Notes: generated by a model not told the origin, from the sequence alone. 64,000 bases of DNA from MGBC163016 sp964649145 (GCA_964649145.1 CAZYOQ010000001.1:55929-119928); one strand, 5' to 3'. Positions 26,381 through 35,890 are shown, counted from the stretch's first letter. Made by a program: numbers and translations.

Positions 26381-27385
26381 CTACATCCCAATATCAGAAA
26401 CATTAAATTCACTAAGCGCGACATCGCCATCCTTGATTTCATCGCTTGAGTGGCCTTCTTGGGAATCGCTGCCTAACCCCTCAAATTTCCTAGACGAACT
26501 ATCCGTCTCGATAACGCCTAGTGTGTCGTTAAACAAAAAGCGAACTTTCATCCAATCGCCTACCTGCGACCAGTTAATTCGCCAATTGTACAAAAGCTCC
26601 AGGAAGTGGACGGCTTGAATATAGGACTGCGCCATATTCAGTTGGAAAACACAGCTCAAACATGCGGTAACTATACTGTCAGCTCCTGCATCTAGCGATT
26701 CCTGTCCACAAATCTTTGCGCACTTATCGGCCGCGTCGGTCTTTCCCTGTGCGCGCGGCAGGGAGCCGCAACAAATCGAACTATTCCTACAATGCTTGGG
26801 ATCTACCCACATATCATCAGGCATAATGGCTCGAAGCGCATCTGCAAACTGCCCGTATTCCCTATCGGGGCAAGAATCATGCGGACACAATTTAACATCC
26901 GCATTCGCATCACCCTTAATAAGTTCGGCAACCGTGTGTTTGTCTAGCCTATATCCTAAATTTGCAAAAACCTGAGGAAGAGCAACAAGCTCAATGTGGC
27001 TGACCCGATCATCGTTAGCAAACGATTCTCTTAGTGCCTTCACGCAATTCGGACATGCACAAACTATTCTCTCAATGCTTGTTTTGGATATGCGCTCGCG
27101 AAGCTCCTTCTCGAAAGAAGGACGAATAACATCGCCGTTGGGTTCGTAGCTTAATATCTTTCCGCAGCATAGAAGCGACATACCGTCAACTTCACCGTCT
27201 TTTTTAAGCGTATCGAAAACCGCGATAGTCAAAGGCATCGCATAGTTGATCATCGAACACCCAGGAAAAAAGATAGACGTACATTTGGGGGCATCATTGC
27301 CCTTAGACAATGTGAAATAACCAGATGCTGCATCTTGTACTATCGTGTCGCCAGTCAGCGCATCTATCATCTCAAAATCAGACAT
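26381..27385 (-). CDS. CCG-domain iron-sulfur protein (HdrB/GlpC-like)
   Basis: The 334-residue protein has two cysteine-rich CCG repeats: FFPGCSMINY ... LLCCGKIL ... CACPNC, and CPHDSCPDR ... SSICCGSLPRA ... TACLSC. In heterodisulfide reductase HdrB and related proteins such repeats hold non-cubane or [4Fe-4S] clusters that pass electrons. About 70 acidic residues follow the second repeat. It leads the operon and precedes the molybdopterin enzyme, so it is probably its redox partner. The start has GAGGG close by. Confidence 0.85.
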   Translation of the reverse strand: MSDFEMIDALTGDTIVQDAASGYFTLSKGNDAPKCTSIFFPGCSMINYAMPLTIAVFDTLKKDGEVDGMSLLCCGKILSYEPNGDVIRPSFEKELRERISKTSIERIVCACPNCVKALRESFANDDRVSHIELVALPQVFANLGYRLDKHTVAELIKGDANADVKLCPHDSCPDREYGQFADALRAIMPDDMWVDPKHCRNSSICCGSLPRAQGKTDAADKCAKICGQESLDAGADSIVTACLSCVFQLNMAQSYIQAVHFLELLYNWRINWSQVGDWMKVRFLFNDTLGVIETDSSSRKFEGLGSDSQEGHSSDEIKDGDVALSEFNVSDIGM

Positions 27386-27581
27386 TTTCCCTCTTCATCA
27401 AAATCAAATTTAAAGACATAAGGGACGATATGAACGAAGCGATGCATATAAGCCAAGGCACGCGAGAAAAAGCTATTTCAATAGTCGAAAAGCAAATGCA
27501 ATCCGAGCGTGCGACGCGTCGAACAATTAATATCGCGCCGAATTGTCTACCACCAACGAGTTTACAACATATAGGCTACAG

Positions 27582-27620
27582 CAAAAAGAATGTCCCCACT
27601 CGCGTTTGAGCAGGGACATT
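27582..27620 (-). terminator. Rho-independent terminator after the NrfD-like gene
   Basis: On the minus strand 12-nt arms (27619-27608 and 27601-27590) pair with two G-T wobbles around a 6-nt loop. TTCTTTTT follows. It closes the three-subunit molybdoenzyme operon and separates it from the next one. Confidence 0.85.
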
Positions 27621-27653
27621 TCCCATATCTTCAAATAAATCACAAAGCGCGAT

Positions 27654-28757
27654 TTAGAAGATGTTCTTTCCGTAAGTCCACTTATGCAGGAATTCTGCAT
27701 CGTTGCCAACAAGACGGCCATAGTAAATCTTTTCGCCAGGAAGCGGCTGACGATCGTCTGAGTAAACGATAAGGAAGCGAAGCAGTAATCCGCCAAGAAG
27801 AACGAGTACAGGTGCAATGACAGAAGATGCAACGGTCTCAGAAAGACCAATGTAGAAGATCTCTGGGATGATGAGGCCACAGCACATCATGCCGCCCCAG
27901 AATAGATACTTCCAAGAGCCGTCAACCCAGCGATGCGCAGTAGCAATCTGAGTCTTGTTGCCCGCACCGAGGAAGGAAAGCACCATGATGATCAAAACTA
28001 CTATTTCGATGAACGCGAGGATCACATCAACGACGTGAACCAGATGCTTAATAGCCTCAATGACGACATAGTTGTTGTAAAGGGTTGCAGCTGTCACGTC
28101 GCCGAATACAGCAGCCTGATAGAACTGCGCAAGCGTAGATTCATTGATCACCTGATAGTCGATGCTCATAGGCCACCAACCAATAGAGATGCTTATCATA
28201 GCGCAAGCGGTAGAAAACGCTGAGATAGCAAACAGCACAGGAAGTGCCGGGGTTGCCCAGAAGGAATGCGCTTTCAAGGTAGAAAGGAAGATGCCCGTGT
28301 AGATAACTACGCATACACCGCCAATGCCTGCAAGAACAAGACATACATCACGGAAAGGCACTAAGAAGTTCGCAATTGGTGCGAACCACTCCCATGGAAT
28401 GAAGCTGACCCACCAGATAGCGCCAAACACGAAGCACACGGAAAGCACGCGAGCGCCCCAAGCAAGGATGGATGTCGACTTGATAAACGCGCGGAAGAAT
28501 ATCAGTGGTTGACCCAAGTCAAGAACCAGTAGTACCAAACCTATCGCGATAGCTACAAGCGCTATAAAGCACGGCCATGCACATGCCAGTTGAACGGATG
28601 CAGAGGCTTCAGGGTAGACGAAAAACGAGAGAATAGCGGTGAGGCCAAAGATGCCGCCGCCAAGACCACCCAAAAACAGGTAAGTCGCGATCATCCATTC
28701 CCAATAATGATGGCGAATATCGCCAAAGTTAGCTTTACTTTTATTCATCACGCTCAT
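27654..28757 (-). CDS. NrfD/PsrC-like membrane anchor subunit
   Basis: The 367-residue protein has about nine or ten hydrophobic segments and the family features WEWMIATYLFLGGLGGG at the start and LDLGQPLIFFRAF after the second or third helix. NrfD/PsrC subunits exchange electrons with menaquinone. Its start overlaps the 4Fe-4S subunit stop (TAATG), and GGGAGG lies 9 nt upstream. With the next two genes it forms a complete three-subunit complex of the CISM type. Confidence 0.93.
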   Translation of the reverse strand: MSVMNKSKANFGDIRHHYWEWMIATYLFLGGLGGGIFGLTAILSFFVYPEASASVQLACAWPCFIALVAIAIGLVLLVLDLGQPLIFFRAFIKSTSILAWGARVLSVCFVFGAIWWVSFIPWEWFAPIANFLVPFRDVCLVLAGIGGVCVVIYTGIFLSTLKAHSFWATPALPVLFAISAFSTACAMISISIGWWPMSIDYQVINESTLAQFYQAAVFGDVTAATLYNNYVVIEAIKHLVHVVDVILAFIEIVVLIIMVLSFLGAGNKTQIATAHRWVDGSWKYLFWGGMMCCGLIIPEIFYIGLSETVASSVIAPVLVLLGGLLLRFLIVYSDDRQPLPGEKIYYGRLVGNDAEFLHKWTYGKNIF

Positions 28758-29335
28758 TATCTTGTACCTCCCAAGTTAGGAATGTAGTAGATCTGAGGGC
28801 CGGTACCTAAGTCTTCGAGCAGACGAACTGTCTCAACCGAACTTATAAGCTTCGACACCTCGGATTCCGGATCGTCCAAGTCGCCAAAAATGCGAGCCTT
28901 CTGATGACAGGTGGCTACACAATATGGCTCGGCATCCGGATCCATTGCGCGATGATCGCGACAGAAAGTGCATTTCTGAACGAAACGGTGCAGACGTGGA
29001 CGCAAGTGCGATTGGTCGCGCATACCATAAGGGCAAGCGTTTACGCAAGCTAGGCATGCCATGCACTTTTTGTAGTCAATCCATACCACGCCATCGTCGT
29101 CTTGCTGGGATGCTCCAGCAGGACAAACAGGCACACACGCCGGTTTTTCGCAGTGCATACAAAGGGTTGGAACCCAGTTACGGTGTACGTTAGGCCATTC
29201 GCCTTCAACGCCTTCTGAAAGAACGGCGTTATAGATTATGTCGTTAGGTAGTTCGTTCCATGTACGGCAAGCCACCGTACAAGAATGGCAGCCGATGCAA
29301 CGACGCTGGTCTATGACCATGCAATAACGTGTCAT
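28757..29335 (-). CDS. Four-cluster ferredoxin subunit (DmsB/PsrB/NrfC-like)
   Basis: The 192-residue protein carries the cysteine groups of four [4Fe-4S] clusters: CIGCHSCTVAC, CMHCEKPACVPVCP, CMACLACVNACP and CTFCRDH...CVATC. It transfers electrons between the NrfD-like anchor and the molybdopterin subunit. It lies between the genes for those two subunits, 12 bp after the catalytic gene. Confidence 0.95.
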   Translation of the reverse strand: MTRYCMVIDQRRCIGCHSCTVACRTWNELPNDIIYNAVLSEGVEGEWPNVHRNWVPTLCMHCEKPACVPVCPAGASQQDDDGVVWIDYKKCMACLACVNACPYGMRDQSHLRPRLHRFVQKCTFCRDHRAMDPDAEPYCVATCHQKARIFGDLDDPESEVSKLISSVETVRLLEDLGTGPQIYYIPNLGGTR

Positions 29336-29347
29336 ATTCAGCTCCTC

Positions 29348-32251
29348 CTATTCTGCCGTCTCGGCCTCAGATGCCCCAGCCTGGGCATCGGCAGACGGCT
29401 CAGCCTCTTCTGCCGGGGCTTCGACAATCTCTTCGTAGGTCATCGAGTAGCGCTTGCCCGTAGCCATGTCGATAAGGTTCTGCGCCGTGGGATCGTAGGC
29501 GTAGCCGTAGCTGGCGTCGTGATAGACATTGGTTTCGGGATCAATCATCCACCCGCTGTTAGGATCGTAGATGTAGGGGTTGTCGCCGAGGCGGGCATAG
29601 CCAAGCTCGGTGTCCCAGGTAAGCGTTGCCGGGATCTCGTAGGGCGCCGCTTTGCCCGGATAGGTACGGATGCCAGCGAGGTAGGTAATGGGCTCGCGGT
29701 CCATGGTGTACTGCTGACCCGTTGCATCATCTACTAAGCACTCAGAAGCGGCATCGTAGCGCCAGCCAGTGTAGGCGTCGATATAAGCTCCACTCTTCGG
29801 GTCGATTTCCCAACCAGATTCATCAAGTTTGAAGTGCGTCTTTTTGTTGTAGATTGTGTCATCCTGCCATACCCAGTAGTAACCCTCAGGAACTTCCTTA
29901 GTAGGAGCAGGCTCCTCAAACGGAATAGGTTCGCGAGCAAGAGGCTGGTCGGAAGGCATAACCTGGACGCCAGGCTCGCTTACAGACCCAGGAATAGACC
30001 ATTGCGCATCTTTAGCTGTGAACTCGTGGTCCAGTTCGGTGCACTTGTAGACCTTGCACAAAAGGCCACGGTTAGCCCAACTACCGCCCATCGGGTCGCA
30101 GTGCTCTTCGTCAACGGAGGTCAGCGTGTTGACGTTGGACTCCAAGCAGCCAAACGGGTTGTCGAGATCTGCCGAACCGTCACGTTCTGGATACCACCAA
30201 CCACGTGGACAGAAGATGACATTCGGTGCGACCTCGGGCTCAACGTTGGCACGCATCTTAATACGGCCACGACGAGTCTCAATCCAGCACCAATCGCCAT
30301 ACTCAATGTGAAGCGACTCTGCCGTCGTGGGATGAATCGAGAAGAACGGTGTTGGATAAATGTAGCGAATGTTGGGCATGTTGAAATGCTCTGAGTGGTG
30401 ATACGGCATGAAGCCGCCACCAGTAGTAAGTGTGAGCGGATACTCGTCGAGCAGCTCAGGCGTATCAATCGGGTTTTCGATGGTGCCAATGTAGGTAGGC
30501 ATGCCAGGGAAGCCAAGTTCCTGCATGATGGTCGAGTTAAGCTCAACCTTCTTGGAAGGCGTCCAAAAGCCACCGTGAGCCTCGAACTTCTTCTGGTGCA
30601 GAGGCGGATAATACATGCGAACGTTGTCAACGAATTCCTCGTAGCTGTTAATGGGAAGTCCAATTGGCTTGATGACATCCCAGTAAGCGTCTTCAACGCG
30701 CTCCCATGGCCAGTTGGCCGGGTCTTGACCGCACGCAAGGCCAAGCTTCTTCCAGAACTGGAAATCGTCGTGGCGATCGTATTTAGGTTGGATAGCGCGA
30801 CGACCACCCATCAAAGAGTCGGTTGCGCCGTAGTGAGTCACAATGGTCGGACGCTCAAGAGCGCCAGCCGCCGGGAATACATAGTCGGCAAACAGCGATG
30901 TTGGAGTGATCCAGTAGTCTACTGCGACCAGGAACTCCACCTTCTTGATGGCCTCGAGGGTCATCTTTGAATCGCCATAAGAGTTGATTGGGTTTGTGGC
31001 GTTGCAAATAAGTGCGCGAATGGGGTATGGGTCGCCTGTGATGATGGCCTTGAACACGGATGGCCCGTGTGCCTCGCAGAACCACTCGCGAGGAAGAGTC
31101 TTGCCCCACTGACGCATAGCATTGTCAGAGATAACTTTGTATCCTGGCCAAGAAGTAAGCTTGAAGCGGCTAATCTGCTTTTCCATCTGAGAATCTGGCA
31201 TAGCCTCGTTAAGCTCAAGTTCCTCGTCGGTAAGGAAGTTGAGTGCAGGTCCTGGCATACCGTCGCCACCAGGAACCTCAAGGTTGCCGGTAACTGCGCG
31301 AAGAAGCGCGATAGCGTGGCTGCCGGTAGTAGACGCACGACCGATTTGATCCCAAGTGCAGCCCCACTGGATGCAGCCTGGTTTATTGGCCGCATACATA
31401 GTAGCAGCTTGACGGATAAGATCTGGCTCAAGCCATGTAATCTCGGAAGCCCATTCAGGCGTGTACTGAGCCACATGTTCCATGAGCTCGTCATAGCCCG
31501 AGCACCACTTGTCGATGAAGTCATAGTCACACATGCCACCGAACATAATGGTGTTGAGCATAGCAAGTGCCAATGCCGCGTCAGAACCCGGACGAAGTGG
31601 CAACCAGAGATCTGCCTTTGATGCCGTCTCGGAGTAACGTGGGTCAACTACGATGATTTTCAGGCCGGCCATCTGCAGGTCGGTGTAACCATGCATGCCA
31701 GGAAGTGTTGACGCACCTGGGTTCATTCCCCAAAGAACAAGGCTCTTAGCCCCGCCGAGGTCGGTCTCAAACGGAGACCAACCGGAAACGCAGGTCTCGG
31801 CCATAAATGTTGGGATCCAGCAAAGCAGCGCGTTGTGGAAGCCGTTCGGTGTTCCGAACTGGTTCAGGAAGCGCCTGCGTGCCCAGTCGTCAGTACGGGT
31901 GGTGCCACCTGCAGATGCCACTGCCTCGGCACCAGACTCAGCCTTGATTTGATTGAGACGATCTGCGACTTCTTGAATAGCTGTGTCGTAGTCAATCTGT
32001 TCCCACTTGCCTTCGCCCTTTTCGCCAACACGCTTGAGAGCGTGGTTAACGCGGGCGGGATGGTTCACATGCAAAAGCGCGGAAGTACCGCGGCAGCAAA
32101 GACCACCCTGATTTGAATAATTGGGATCGCCTTCGATCTTGATTACGTCACCATCTTTGACGTAAGCAAGAACTCCACAGTTCGCATGGCAGAAGTAACA
32201 AAGCGACTTCACCATTTCGACACCGGGGGCATGAATATCGATTTCGGCCAT
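29348..32251 (-). CDS. Molybdopterin oxidoreductase catalytic subunit with OCRE-like C-terminal repeats
   Basis: The 967-residue protein is a DMSO-reductase-family enzyme: [4Fe-4S] cysteines C18, C21, C25 and C52 or C53, a probable metal-ligand cysteine C144 in ALLCWIP, and a C-terminal molydopterin-binding domain ending near residue 760. It has no Tat signal, so it probably works on the cytoplasmic side although it has an NrfD-like anchor. After the enzyme come about 200 extra residues with two arrays of aromatic octapeptides (about 799-850 and 893-937; units such as YIYDPNSG, WEIDPKSG) and an acidic Ala/Glu tail. The family includes catechol dehydroxylases and acetylene-hydratase-like enzymes; the substrate cannot be read from sequence. 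Confidence 0.9.
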   Translation of the reverse strand: MAEIDIHAPGVEMVKSLCYFCHANCGVLAYVKDGDVIKIEGDPNYSNQGGLCCRGTSALLHVNHPARVNHALKRVGEKGEGKWEQIDYDTAIQEVADRLNQIKAESGAEAVASAGGTTRTDDWARRRFLNQFGTPNGFHNALLCWIPTFMAETCVSGWSPFETDLGGAKSLVLWGMNPGASTLPGMHGYTDLQMAGLKIIVVDPRYSETASKADLWLPLRPGSDAALALAMLNTIMFGGMCDYDFIDKWCSGYDELMEHVAQYTPEWASEITWLEPDLIRQAATMYAANKPGCIQWGCTWDQIGRASTTGSHAIALLRAVTGNLEVPGGDGMPGPALNFLTDEELELNEAMPDSQMEKQISRFKLTSWPGYKVISDNAMRQWGKTLPREWFCEAHGPSVFKAIITGDPYPIRALICNATNPINSYGDSKMTLEAIKKVEFLVAVDYWITPTSLFADYVFPAAGALERPTIVTHYGATDSLMGGRRAIQPKYDRHDDFQFWKKLGLACGQDPANWPWERVEDAYWDVIKPIGLPINSYEEFVDNVRMYYPPLHQKKFEAHGGFWTPSKKVELNSTIMQELGFPGMPTYIGTIENPIDTPELLDEYPLTLTTGGGFMPYHHSEHFNMPNIRYIYPTPFFSIHPTTAESLHIEYGDWCWIETRRGRIKMRANVEPEVAPNVIFCPRGWWYPERDGSADLDNPFGCLESNVNTLTSVDEEHCDPMGGSWANRGLLCKVYKCTELDHEFTAKDAQWSIPGSVSEPGVQVMPSDQPLAREPIPFEEPAPTKEVPEGYYWVWQDDTIYNKKTHFKLDESGWEIDPKSGAYIDAYTGWRYDAASECLVDDATGQQYTMDREPITYLAGIRTYPGKAAPYEIPATLTWDTELGYARLGDNPYIYDPNSGWMIDPETNVYHDASYGYAYDPTAQNLIDMATGKRYSMTYEEIVEAPAEEAEPSADAQAGASEAETAE
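29441..29857 (-). repeat. Two arrays of OCRE-like octapeptide repeats in the molybdoenzyme
   Basis: Residues 799-850 and 893-937 each contain five to six consecutive eight-residue units of the form aromatic-x-aromatic/I-D-x-x-S/T-G. This matches the octamer pattern of the OCRE domain, best known from eukaryotic splicing proteins. The distal copy is visibly richer in GC than the proximal one (38 of 60 bases in 29581-29640). Confidence 0.7.
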
Positions 32252-32562
32252 CTACATTCCCCTCTTCTTCTCGTACTTGCGCAGGATTTCACCCCAAACG
32301 CAAGTTAAGCCCCAAGCATTGCATTCAAAAGAATTTAGACATGCGCAACTTGGCGCAATTCGCCAACTAGTATGAGATTATACATAGCGGCTTATGAAAA
32401 TCAGTAAAGATTTATGGGAAATTATGTATATGGTAATTTTGAAAAGCGGTGGGTTATCTTTTTCTTGAGGCTTTCGCGCATCTCTTAAAAAACATTTAAG
32501 AGGTGACATTCCTGCCGCTTACAATACTTGCTAAGCGCAAGTATTCGTTAAAAGGAAAACTT
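32252..32562. promoter_or_regulatory. Divergent control region between molybdoenzyme operon and PhnP-like gene
   Basis: The 311-bp gap holds no gene. On the minus strand TATAAT (32382-32377) is a candidate -10 for the molybdoenzyme operon, with no good -35. Just downstream, TTGGCG (32350-32355) and CGCCAA (32361-32366) form a 6-bp inverted repeat with a 5-nt centre, next to a GCGCAA direct repeat. They would lie around the transcription start, as repressor sites often do. Confidence 0.4.
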
Positions 32563-33384
32563 ATGAGGGATCATATATTTACATTTATGGGAACAGCAGC
32601 AGGATGCGGGGTGCCATCGTTTTTCTGCGATTGCCCGGCCTGCGAGGAAGCGCGCGCCAACCCTAAGCTTGCAAAAGGCGATTGCGGGGTCATGATTCGT
32701 CGCGATAAGACAGAATCGAAAGACGAACACATACCTACGCTAATGATCGATACTCCCCCTGATGCCCGCCATCAGCTCATTCGCGAAAATGTGCGTTGGG
32801 TAGACGAAGTCATGTTCACCCATTGTCATTTCGACCACATCGGCGGCCTTGGAGAATATGAATATCTCGTTTATCTCGCACGTGGGGGCGTCAAACTTCC
32901 GGTCTTTGGCTCGGCAAAGACGCTTGAAGGAATCAAGACCGAATTTCACTACATGCAAGAAGCGCTAAATTTCAATGTCATAGAACCTTATCAAAGACAT
33001 GAATTCGACGGGGTTTCATACACAGCGTTGCCGGTCACCCACGCTCCAGGAACGTACGGATACCTTATAGAAACTGAAGATACCCGCATGTTCTATGCCT
33101 CAGATACCGCCAAGCTTCCCGAAGAAACTGCTAGGCAAATACGCGGCGTGGATATACTTGCGATGGATGCCACTTTTTGGAAAAACAACTGGAATCCCAA
33201 CGATCATCATTCTGTCCAAGAATGCATTGCCGAAGGGTTGGAACTAGAAGCAAAGAAGATATATCTCACTCATATGTGCATGCACTACGACGAGCCAATC
33301 ACACATGCCCAACTTATGGACTATCTTGCCCAATACGAAGGACAGGTGCTACCTGCAATGGACGGAACATCGTTTGCGATCTAA
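32563..33384 (+). CDS. PhnP-like metallo-beta-lactamase-fold phosphodiesterase
   Basis: The 273-residue protein has the zinc-site motif HCHFDHIGGL and, near the start, GVPSFFCDCPACEEAR. The C-x-C-x2-C there matches the structural zinc site of PhnP, the cyclic ribose phosphodiesterase of phosphonate breakdown. Later metal ligands are visible in VTHAPGTYGY, YASDTAK and LTHMCMH. I use ATG 32563 (AAAGGA, 6 nt) instead of the longer frame from 32503. No other phn gene is nearby, so it may process another cyclic phosphate; PqqB-like function is less likely. Confidence 0.82.
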   Translation: MRDHIFTFMGTAAGCGVPSFFCDCPACEEARANPKLAKGDCGVMIRRDKTESKDEHIPTLMIDTPPDARHQLIRENVRWVDEVMFTHCHFDHIGGLGEYEYLVYLARGGVKLPVFGSAKTLEGIKTEFHYMQEALNFNVIEPYQRHEFDGVSYTALPVTHAPGTYGYLIETEDTRMFYASDTAKLPEETARQIRGVDILAMDATFWKNNWNPNDHHSVQECIAEGLELEAKKIYLTHMCMHYDEPITHAQLMDYLAQYEGQVLPAMDGTSFAI

Positions 33385-33387
33385 AAC

Positions 33388-33418
33388 GCAAGGCGCTGTT
33401 AAGTGGCAGCGCCTTTTC
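33388..33418. terminator. Bidirectional terminator between PhnP-like gene and pheT
   Basis: AAGGCGCTG (33390-33398) and CAGCGCCTT (33407-33415) form a perfect 9-bp stem with an 8-nt loop, followed by TTTT on plus and flanked by A-rich sequence on the other side. It serves two convergent genes. Confidence 0.88.
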
Positions 33419-35890
33419 TCAGCGAACTTCGGCGCCAGTTGCCCCGCATACCTTCTTGACCATCTTGGCGTGAGCCTTGTCGACCTCCTCGCTTGTAAGC
33501 GTACGCTCAGAAGAGCGATACTCCAGCGTAAAGGCCATCGACTTTTTGCCCGCCCCAACACGTTCATCATCGCGATAGACGTCAAACAAGCGTACCGAAG
33601 ATAGCGTCTTGCCTCCACCAGACTTGATGGCGCGAGTCATGCGCTCGGCGGTTACGTCTTCGCTCACAACGAAGGCCTGATCCATGAGCACTGCGGGGAA
33701 TTCGGGAACATCGACGTAATCGCGAGCAGGCCGTGACGCTTTAATCAAAGCATCCAAATCCAGCTCGAAAGCAACTATCGGAGCATCGGCGTCAAAGGCC
33801 TTGACAGCAAGCGGGTGAATTTCGCCAATCCAGCCGATTTTTGCACCTGCTGCATAAAGCTCAGCAGCACGTCCAGGTTGGAGTTGCGGCGCCTCTTCGG
33901 CGGAAAGCTTTTTGAAGTTAGCCTTAGGAAGGGCAAGTTCACGAACAAGATTTTCTAGCACGCCCTTTCCATCAAAGAAGTCGAAGGGCTCATACTTTAA
34001 GTTCCACCCATCATTACCCATAGCTCCGGCTAGAACACCAGCTACCTTGGTGCGTTCTTTCGGACGCTTGCGACCCTCACCAGTCGAGAAAACCTCACCT
34101 ATCTCGTAAAGCTGAATGTTTTCTGTGCCATGGTGCTGATTATATGAAACGCTCTTCAAAAGGCCTGGAATGATGGATTGGCGCATGATAGACTGCTCGG
34201 AATTAAGCGGGTTCAAAAGCTCAACTGGCTCACCTTCCACAATTGTATCCATGCGCAAGTTCTTCATATCATCAGGAGATGCAAATGAATAGGTCATCGT
34301 CTCGTTCATACCGGATGCGCGAAGCGTGTCGTTAATTTTCCTTTTAACAAGCTGTTGTGCTGTCTGTTCGCCCACGCGTTTAGGTGAAGAAGGAAGCGTT
34401 GAAGGAACACGATCCATGCCCCAAAGGCGCACAACTTCCTCGTACAGGTCAATCTCACGCTCAAGGTCGGGGCGATAAGTAGGAGCAATGACGTCCAACA
34501 CATTAGCATCCGCTGTCTTTTTAACCTCGCAGCCTAGGCGCACAAGGATATCCTCTATGAAATCGGAAGGTATTGCATCCCCCATCATCTTCTGGAAGCG
34601 CGGGATTCTAAACTTCAAGCTAATAGGAAAAGTCTCAAGTGGATAAGCGTCAACCATCCCAGGGCGCACCGTGCCGCCAGAAACTTCTGCCATCAGCGCC
34701 GCAGCTGCCGCAGAAATATCCTCAATAGCAACTGCATCCACACCGCGCTCATAACGAAGCGAGGCCTCAGAAATCAAGCCTAGGTTGCGGCTTGTACGCG
34801 ATGTGTGCGCACGGCTAAATGTGGCCGCTTCAAGCAAGATCGTGGTCGTGTCGTCCTCAACCTCAGAATCAAGCCCTCCCATAACGCCTGCAAGAGCAAC
34901 GGCACGCTTCGGCGTAGCAATTACCGCCATATCAGATGTGAGTGTACGATCTGTGCCATCAAGAGTTGTGAATTCCTCGCCATCTTCAGCAGCGCGCACT
35001 ATCACCTTGACATTGCCATCTTCATCGCTAAGAGATGCGTAATCAAATGCATGCAGAGGCTGCCCATACAAAAACATTATGTAGTTTGTGACATCCACTA
35101 TATTGTTGATTGAACGCGCGCCTGCAGCAGTGACACGCTCGGCAAGCCACTTAGGCGAAGGTCCAATTTTTACATTGTCGATGACGCGAGCAGTATAGCG
35201 CTGGCAAAGCTCCTCGTTAGCTATTTCAATTGAAACCGCTTTTGAAACATCTTCGCCGGCTATGAACTGCTCAAGTTTTGCTGCATCTTTGTACAGTGGG
35301 TCATGCCAAGCCAGCTGATACATAGCGCCCACTTCACGGGCAAGCCCTGTAAGTGAAAGGCAATCGGGGCGGTTCGGAGTGATTTCCAAATCCAAAACGG
35401 TATCGCTAAGATTGAGATATTGAGCTAAAGGAACGCCTATAGGGGCATCCTCGGGCAGAATCATTATGCCAGCATGGTCGTCTCCAAGACCCAACTCTCG
35501 CACCGAACAGTTCATGCCACAACTTGCAACCCCGCGAAGCTTGGACTTCTTGATATGTATATCGCCTGGAAGGCAAGCACCCACAAGAGCGGTCACGATA
35601 TGGTCACCCTCATGGAAATTCTGTGCACCGCAAACTATCTGCAAAGGCTCAGGTTTGCCATCCTCACCTAGGTTGTTCTCCCCCACATCAACCATACAAA
35701 CCCACATATGATCAGAGTCGGGGTGCGCCGACTTAGACACAACTTTCGCTGTGACTATTTTGTCGAAGTTGTCCCCGAGCTTTTCGACGCCTTCAACGCC
35801 TGTTCCTGTAAGATCCAACTTGTCACAGAATTCTTGCAGCGATGCTGGAACCTTTACATATTCATCAAGCCATTTAAGCGATAGTCTCAT
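33419..35890 (-). CDS. pheT: Phenylalanyl-tRNA synthetase beta subunit
   Basis: PheT pairs with PheS to charge tRNA-Phe. The 823-residue protein has the N-terminal tRNA-binding EMAP-like domain (VVSKSAHPDSDHMWVCMVDVG), B3/B4 editing domain, B5 domain, a synthetase-like core (NPLNSEQSIMRQSIIPGLL) and a C-terminal anticodon-binding FDX-ACB domain (DVPEFPAVLMDQAFVV...). Length and order are usual. It starts 63 bp after pheS. Confidence 0.98.
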   Translation of the reverse strand: MRLSLKWLDEYVKVPASLQEFCDKLDLTGTGVEGVEKLGDNFDKIVTAKVVSKSAHPDSDHMWVCMVDVGENNLGEDGKPEPLQIVCGAQNFHEGDHIVTALVGACLPGDIHIKKSKLRGVASCGMNCSVRELGLGDDHAGIMILPEDAPIGVPLAQYLNLSDTVLDLEITPNRPDCLSLTGLAREVGAMYQLAWHDPLYKDAAKLEQFIAGEDVSKAVSIEIANEELCQRYTARVIDNVKIGPSPKWLAERVTAAGARSINNIVDVTNYIMFLYGQPLHAFDYASLSDEDGNVKVIVRAAEDGEEFTTLDGTDRTLTSDMAVIATPKRAVALAGVMGGLDSEVEDDTTTILLEAATFSRAHTSRTSRNLGLISEASLRYERGVDAVAIEDISAAAAALMAEVSGGTVRPGMVDAYPLETFPISLKFRIPRFQKMMGDAIPSDFIEDILVRLGCEVKKTADANVLDVIAPTYRPDLEREIDLYEEVVRLWGMDRVPSTLPSSPKRVGEQTAQQLVKRKINDTLRASGMNETMTYSFASPDDMKNLRMDTIVEGEPVELLNPLNSEQSIMRQSIIPGLLKSVSYNQHHGTENIQLYEIGEVFSTGEGRKRPKERTKVAGVLAGAMGNDGWNLKYEPFDFFDGKGVLENLVRELALPKANFKKLSAEEAPQLQPGRAAELYAAGAKIGWIGEIHPLAVKAFDADAPIVAFELDLDALIKASRPARDYVDVPEFPAVLMDQAFVVSEDVTAERMTRAIKSGGGKTLSSVRLFDVYRDDERVGAGKKSMAFTLEYRSSERTLTSEEVDKAHAKMVKKVCGATGAEVR

